Assembly (NCBI RefSeq): GCF_016097555.1 | Contig: NC_054702.1 | Location: forward strand, 82,798,124 to 82,862,123 | Direction: 5' to 3' | From: Gigantopelta aegis | Taxonomy: Eukaryota > Mollusca > Gastropoda > Neomphalida > Peltospiridae | Length of the DNA: 64,000 nt | Shown: positions 59,587 to 64,000 of the stretch, one piece after another | How positions within the stretch are numbered: position 1 is the stretch's first letter | Layout: each line of letters begins with the position of its first letter | Made by a program: the position numbers and the translations under genes | The notes under the pieces: model-generated | Database searches by the model: none | The model's input: the letters and a program-made list of their open reading frames with translations, nothing else | Told to the model about the DNA's origin: nothing

Positions 59587-60245
59587 TCATTGGTGATACC
59601 ATCTTTGCTAGGTGCCTTTTTTTTCTTCTAGAGTTTCTTGATGGCATCAGTCAGTTCCGACATTCCTAAATTTGAGATCATTGATATGTTTGGGTTTTGA
59701 ATTCTGGTCTTTCCTTGGAGACAGTCTTTGATCTTTTTGTTCCTTTCTGGTGGGATTTGGAGAGAACATTCACTTCGGAATGCATCTGCCAGAATATTTG
59801 CAGCTTGCTTTCTCGTGTGGAGTGTCCCAGCTTCTTCTATGATAGTATTCCCTTGTGAGAGTGTGGCATCTTCATTGAGTGACTGTGTGAGATGCCATAG
59901 CTTTTCTGTGTTTCGTTCTAGATTGAGAGAGGAAGTTTTCTCATGCCAGCTGCGACAGAGTTCCTCAGTTTTTTCTTTTGTGAAGGCTTCCTTTAGCTGG
60001 TTGTGTATTCGTATGTTAACACGTGTGGGTACCTGTTCCATTTGGGATCTTGCATCTGACAGTTTGTTGTGGATTTTCCTCAGTTTGTCAGTCCAGTATG
60101 GCTTGTAATCCTTTCTGGATCCACGTGGAATAGATTTTTTGGCTGCATTCAGAATGGCTTCTGTGAGAAGTTTGACATTTAAGTTGATGTCTTCTGTGTG
60201 ATGCACTGCCTTGCAAAGTAGGTCTGTGTGATATTTGAAACTGTT

Positions 60246-61064
60246 CTAGTTAGCTTTCTTGTAGTTCCAACTGGGTTCTTTTCTTTTATATTCAGTATGT
60301 TTCCTGTTAGCAATGTCCAAAGTCACAAGGAGATGGTCACTTCCACCTAACTGGCTGTTTACAGTCCTGGATGCATTTTTCTGCACATCTTCTGTTGCCA
60401 TAGCTAGGTCTGCTGTGGATGTTTTCTTCCATGCTCTAGAGTAGTAGGATGGTTCGTCACTTGGCTGGTTGATGATGATTAGCTGATTGTCTACCATCCA
60501 GTCCTCAAGCTTTTCTCCTCTACTGTCTGTAACTTCATAGCCCCAACTGGGCTACTGGCCATTGAAGTTTTCTACAATGATATGGTTTTCCTTTACCAAA
60601 GGGATGGATTGGAGGTTCAATTTGGACTATAGCAGTTGGTAATACTCATCTCTCCGGAGGAAAGGAGAACCTTGGTTGTGATGAATTCTAATTCTCCGTC
60701 TTCTGCCTGGTTAGTCTGGACTGCTGGGATACCAATCCTAACAAGAATCAAGACTCCGCCTTTGTGTCCTATTTGTCTGTCTTTTCTGAAGGTTTCAAAT
60801 CCTCTGATGAAGAACCTATGTGTTTTCCTGAATGCACATAACATCTATGTTTTCTTTCAAGAAGGCTTGGAGTTCTGGCTTTTTGTGTTGAATTCCTTCT
60901 GCATTCCACTGCACAATTCTGAAGATCTTTGATGTTTCTGCATGTTGACCAGTAGCACTACTCTGTCTACCCCTGGCTTTAAAGCTGACAGAACTGCCAG
61001 TTGCTTGAATGGGCCCCTTCGAGGCTGGAGGCCCCGGCACTGTACCTACCTGGCTTTGGTCCAT
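60246..61064 (-). pseudogene. Retrotransposon endonuclease domain, frameshifted
   Basis: AP-endonuclease-like domain in three frames: start (IVQWNAEG, IDVMCIQENT), middle (GHKGGVLILVRIGI) and end (STADLAMATED, LGGSDHLLVTLDI). The conserved N, E and SDH positions are present, but the frame is broken between segments. Confidence 0.8.
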
Positions 61065-61110
61065 AGGGATGACACCACTTCGATATATCCATCTGTTTCA
61101 TGATCATAGA

Positions 61111-61951
61111 CAGACCTGTCAACCCTCCCGGATTCTGCGGGAGACTCCCGGTATTTGATCAAGTCTCCCGCGGGAAAAACGTTTCTCCCGGGAAATCGTT
61201 ATTTTCTAAGCATAATAAAACATTCAAGCTACCGTGGCTGTGTATTGACATTCAGTGTTGCCATATATAAAACTATCCAATTTAGTCCTAATAACACCTC
61301 TGACTGTAAAATGTCTTCCCACTGGATTACATAACACAAAGTTCTATGGCTGGAAGTGCTAGAGTAGACAGCGAACGCATGCATCAATACACACGATGTC
61401 AAAATTACATGTCAAAGCAAGACAACAGAAAGACCAATTAGCTGTATAAACAATACTTGTATCAATTAGATTTGTAGGTTTGTGCAGTAAAATATTAGTA
61501 ACGAGTACACTTCAAGGGATTATTTTCCTATGATTAATAAATCTTGTCATAACGTTACTCACGGAAATAGGTATAATTCCGGTATATTTCACACGATGTC
61601 AGTAATGAGCTTTTACTTATGATTAGTAGAAATGATTAGTGGAAATACAATGTTTATTGCATGGTTATAGGATTTTAAATAAGTACCACACCACTGTACC
61701 TTATTGTAATAAAAACTGAATATTAATTTATAAGATTTAGGCCTATATAAATTTGTCTTGGGTCTACTTTTTACGAAACACAAATAATGATGATGCAACC
61801 TGTAAGTGTAATACCGTAAATGTACTAATTAATGTTTAAATGTTAGTGTTAAGATTTTTGGATAAAAGAGTTATTTTTAAAAATATGTATTAAATTATAA
61901 TAATATTTAAAAATAATTAAAACAAAATTTAATATATATGTAATTTTTTTT

Positions 61952-61997
<46 letters not shown>

Positions 61998-62183
61998 AAT
62001 GCCAATAACTAAGGTTGACAAGTATACATGACATTATGTAGTGTTCATATAACTTATTGTAGTACTTTTTAAAAAGTTGCGTTAAATCATGTGCAGTTAA
62101 AAAATCTCCTGTTTTATGACAAAATCTCCTGCTTTTTCAACACACACCTCCTGCTTTCTCTTGACGAAAGATTGACAGGTCTG
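61111..62183. mobile_element. hAT-like DNA element, 1073 bp, inserted in the retrotransposon
   Basis: Termini CAGACCTGTCAACC and (reverse complement) CAGACCTGTCAATC, with a perfect 6-bp duplication CATAGA at 61105-61110 and 62184-62189. The left subterminal region has repeated CTCCCGG-type motifs. Interior AT-rich with a (TA)n run; no transposase. Confidence 0.85.
61956..61994. repeat. (TA)n microsatellite
   Basis: About 19 TA units inside the hAT-like element. Confidence 0.95.
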
Positions 62184-62540
62184 CATAGAGCTTGGTGCAT
62201 GTACAAACATTTCCTTTTGGTTTCCACGCTAATGCTTATGCATAGGTTCTGTACTCTGACTTCAGTGGACATGGTTTGAGTTTGGAGTTTTCCTTTTCCT
62301 AGGAGAGTTTCCATACTAGGATTCTGAGCCTCTCCAGTTCATTTTTGATTTTGGAGTTTGCTTCTCCTAGACAGTTGTCTTTCTTGACTCATATCCTCTG
62401 TCTGTCCCGTCTATATTTGACCAGTCCAGCTTGGGTGACCCTACCAGGAGCTGATGCTCCAGGTAGGCATAGCTCTCGGGGTCATTGTGACATGCAAGCC
62501 ACCACGTCAAGGTATGGACCATGCGATAGAAATTGTGCAA

Positions 62541-64000
62541 CTAGTTAAGATCTTTAAATTATTATTTACATATGTGTATCCGAATTGTCTTTGAATGTGT
62601 CAAAGATCAAGGTGTTCCAATTACTTGTCAACAATGTAATTACGTAATTGCAGACATCATGTACTAAGTTGAGAATGGTCATTGATATGTGTCAAAAAAT
62701 CTGAAAATAAAACAAAAACTTTAATCGCTATATTTTGATCAGTTGAGTGTTATTCAAATATATGAAATATATGCAAGAAGCATTGCAATGAGAACCATAT
62801 CCTGAATGAATAACTAAGTATCAGGGTGCTTGTGAAGGGACTTTTACAGTAATAATAATGGGAATTGTCAACTTGAGCTCATAGGTTACCTGACATCACT
62901 TATTCGATGCCTGTAATTGGTGTACCATGACTGATTGACACATTTATCTTGTAAGGTATTGAAATAGGGCAGGCCAGTGATTTGTAAATTGGCTTTTTGG
63001 CAAAATCATAATAAAATAAATTTGCCAAATTAAACAATTAAATCGCATTTGGTGATTTGGCAAATGGTAGCGAAAACGCTAAGATCCATAACCATTAAAT
63101 GTGTTTGGGGGTGGGGGATAATAAAGATGACTTGTTCCTGAGCCCCAAATATGCAACTCCAATAGACACAAATAACAAATCATTTACCTTTAATTTTTTT
63201 AACAAAAAGCGTAAATTTAGCAGTATATACAGCACTCTACATTGCAAGCGAAATGGTTGCCAATGTGACTAAAATGTTAGCAGAGCAACTGGTTGAATTT
63301 ATTGTCAGTATTGCCATTTGGTAACTAACACCAAGAATGTTCAGCATATTATTCAGTCTTGTGCATCTTATATAAAAATTTAAATTACATCTGAAATGAC
63401 TCCATTGTGCAGTCGAAACAAGAGGTTTTCCACATTAATCATCATAATTGGTATCGTTTGGAACTCCTTGCTGATTTTGGTGCCCACTATGATTTTGGGA
63501 TAACAATTAAGTTACTTCGATTGGTCTGTTAGTTTAGTGTATGCAACTGTTTGGAATATATGGATTGTTTTTATTTCCTGGATTAAGTATGTAATCAATA
63601 ATTTATGTGTTTGTGTGGGTGCGATGTGTGGGTGCGATGTGTATAGTTAATGGTATTTTAGATAAGATGGATGCAAGAAAACTAGTGATGTGGTTAGTAG
63701 TGTTTTCCCTAGAAATTTGGCAAGGCATGGTAGATAAAACACTTTGTGGGCAATTTTTACCATTTTCAGGACACTTTTTTTGCATTAAAGACCAAAAAAA
63801 TAATTGAAATAAACATAAATGTAATTAATGTTCTTGCTTTAATAAATGAATTGCAAAATATATAGCAGATATATTTCTATTAATTAATAATACATTTTTT
63901 TAGTGTTTTATCAAGGCAATTTTAGAATTAATTATTGAAAAAGGCTTTTTTAAATCTCGGTACAGCATGGCACTGATTAAGGCAAGATGGTGCTAGACTA
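62541..64000. other. Unassigned AT-rich region with a repeat
   Basis: Contains the second copy of the repeat family at 63235-63600 and two TTTGGCAAA-type motifs (62990-63070, 63715). No gene is supported. Confidence 0.5.
63235..63600 (+). repeat. Unclassified repeat, copy 2
   Basis: Plus-strand partner of 58440-58873; similarity is patchy, so the copies are old. Confidence 0.65.

Larger units (their letters stand above)
53900..62540 (-). mobile_element. Dead non-LTR retrotransposon (I-superfamily-like), multiply interrupted
   Basis: Minus-strand order: ORF1-like remnants (about 62540-62190); endonuclease (61064-60246, starting FRIVQWNAEGIQHKKPELQ and with GGSDHLLVTLD); linker (60206-59590); reverse transcriptase (59586-58880, with TDLSKAFDKVW, GVPQ and HADD in place of YADD); post-RT region (56700-56151); RNase H (54669-54020, with HVYTDGSAEE and WVPAHCGINAGNEQADGLTK); and a CxC tail. 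RNase H after RT suggests the I group. Frameshifts and stops are common, so it is inactive. The RT C-terminal part is missing, replaced by later insertions. Confidence 0.85.

Noticed and set aside
54187..61000. Plus-strand open frames across the retrotransposon (e.g. 58814-59215, 59728-60108)
   Set aside because: They are antisense shadows of the endonuclease, RT and RNase H frames on the minus strand.

Overview
The window is nuclear DNA from an animal, almost certainly a mollusc and plausibly a gastropod (my inference). It is AT-rich, intron-rich and full of tRNA-derived SINEs of a kind I associate with molluscan genomes. No bacterial operons, rRNA or CRISPR arrays are visible. Most long open frames are repeat translations; the genes had to be assembled from exons using splice sites and conserved peptides.

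Two conserved genes lie on the minus strand. (1) 4.0-26.4 kb: a Pellino E3 ubiquitin ligase (FHA-like domain plus C-terminal RING-like CHC2CHC2 domain) in 10 coding exons. Its first coding exon has two phase-compatible candidates, at 26.36 kb and 20.13 kb. (2) 40.6-51.6 kb: SPRTN/Spartan, the SprT-family DNA-protein-crosslink protease, in six coding exons from the N-terminal helix through the HEMIH active site and zinc-binding domain to a C-terminal UBZ4 finger. Both models keep reading frame across every junction. Less certain loci are a plus-strand orphan ORF at 34.36-34.73 kb beside an NRF-1-like palindrome, and a short plus-strand membrane ORF at 53.13-53.36 kb, close to an ETS-type site and divergent from SPRTN.

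The rest is mainly mobile DNA. SINEs with at least two different tRNA-like heads (A and B) share one tail; other variants carry different tails (C, D, E). Many keep 9-15 bp target-site duplications (TSDs). From 53.9 to 62.5 kb lies a dead minus-strand non-LTR retrotransposon (endonuclease, RT, RNase H, CxC tail). It has been broken by at least four later insertions, nested up to three deep. Three of these are hAT-like DNA elements with 6-bp TSDs. Removing one rejoins the RNase H frame exactly.

Other notable structures: a 941-bp element with arrayed terminal repeats and a 9-bp TSD inside a SINE (32.5-33.4 kb); a nearly perfect 74-bp hairpin flanked by 9-bp direct repeats (36.7 kb); a piggyBac-like MITE (31.4 kb); two copies of one CAGGG-type MITE in Pellino intron 1; and a 1.9-kb segment bounded by ~118-bp inverted repeats (23.9-25.8 kb).

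Layout: 0-4 kb Pellino 3' flank; 4-26.4 kb Pellino; 26.4-34.3 kb intergenic repeats; 34.3-35.2 kb orphan ORF; 35.2-40.6 kb intergenic; 40.6-51.6 kb SPRTN; 51.7-53.4 kb SINE cluster and small ORF; 53.9-62.5 kb retroelement nest; 62.5-64 kb unassigned repeats. The genes have no evident operon-like link; Pellino acts in innate immune ubiquitin signalling and SPRTN in replication-coupled repair.
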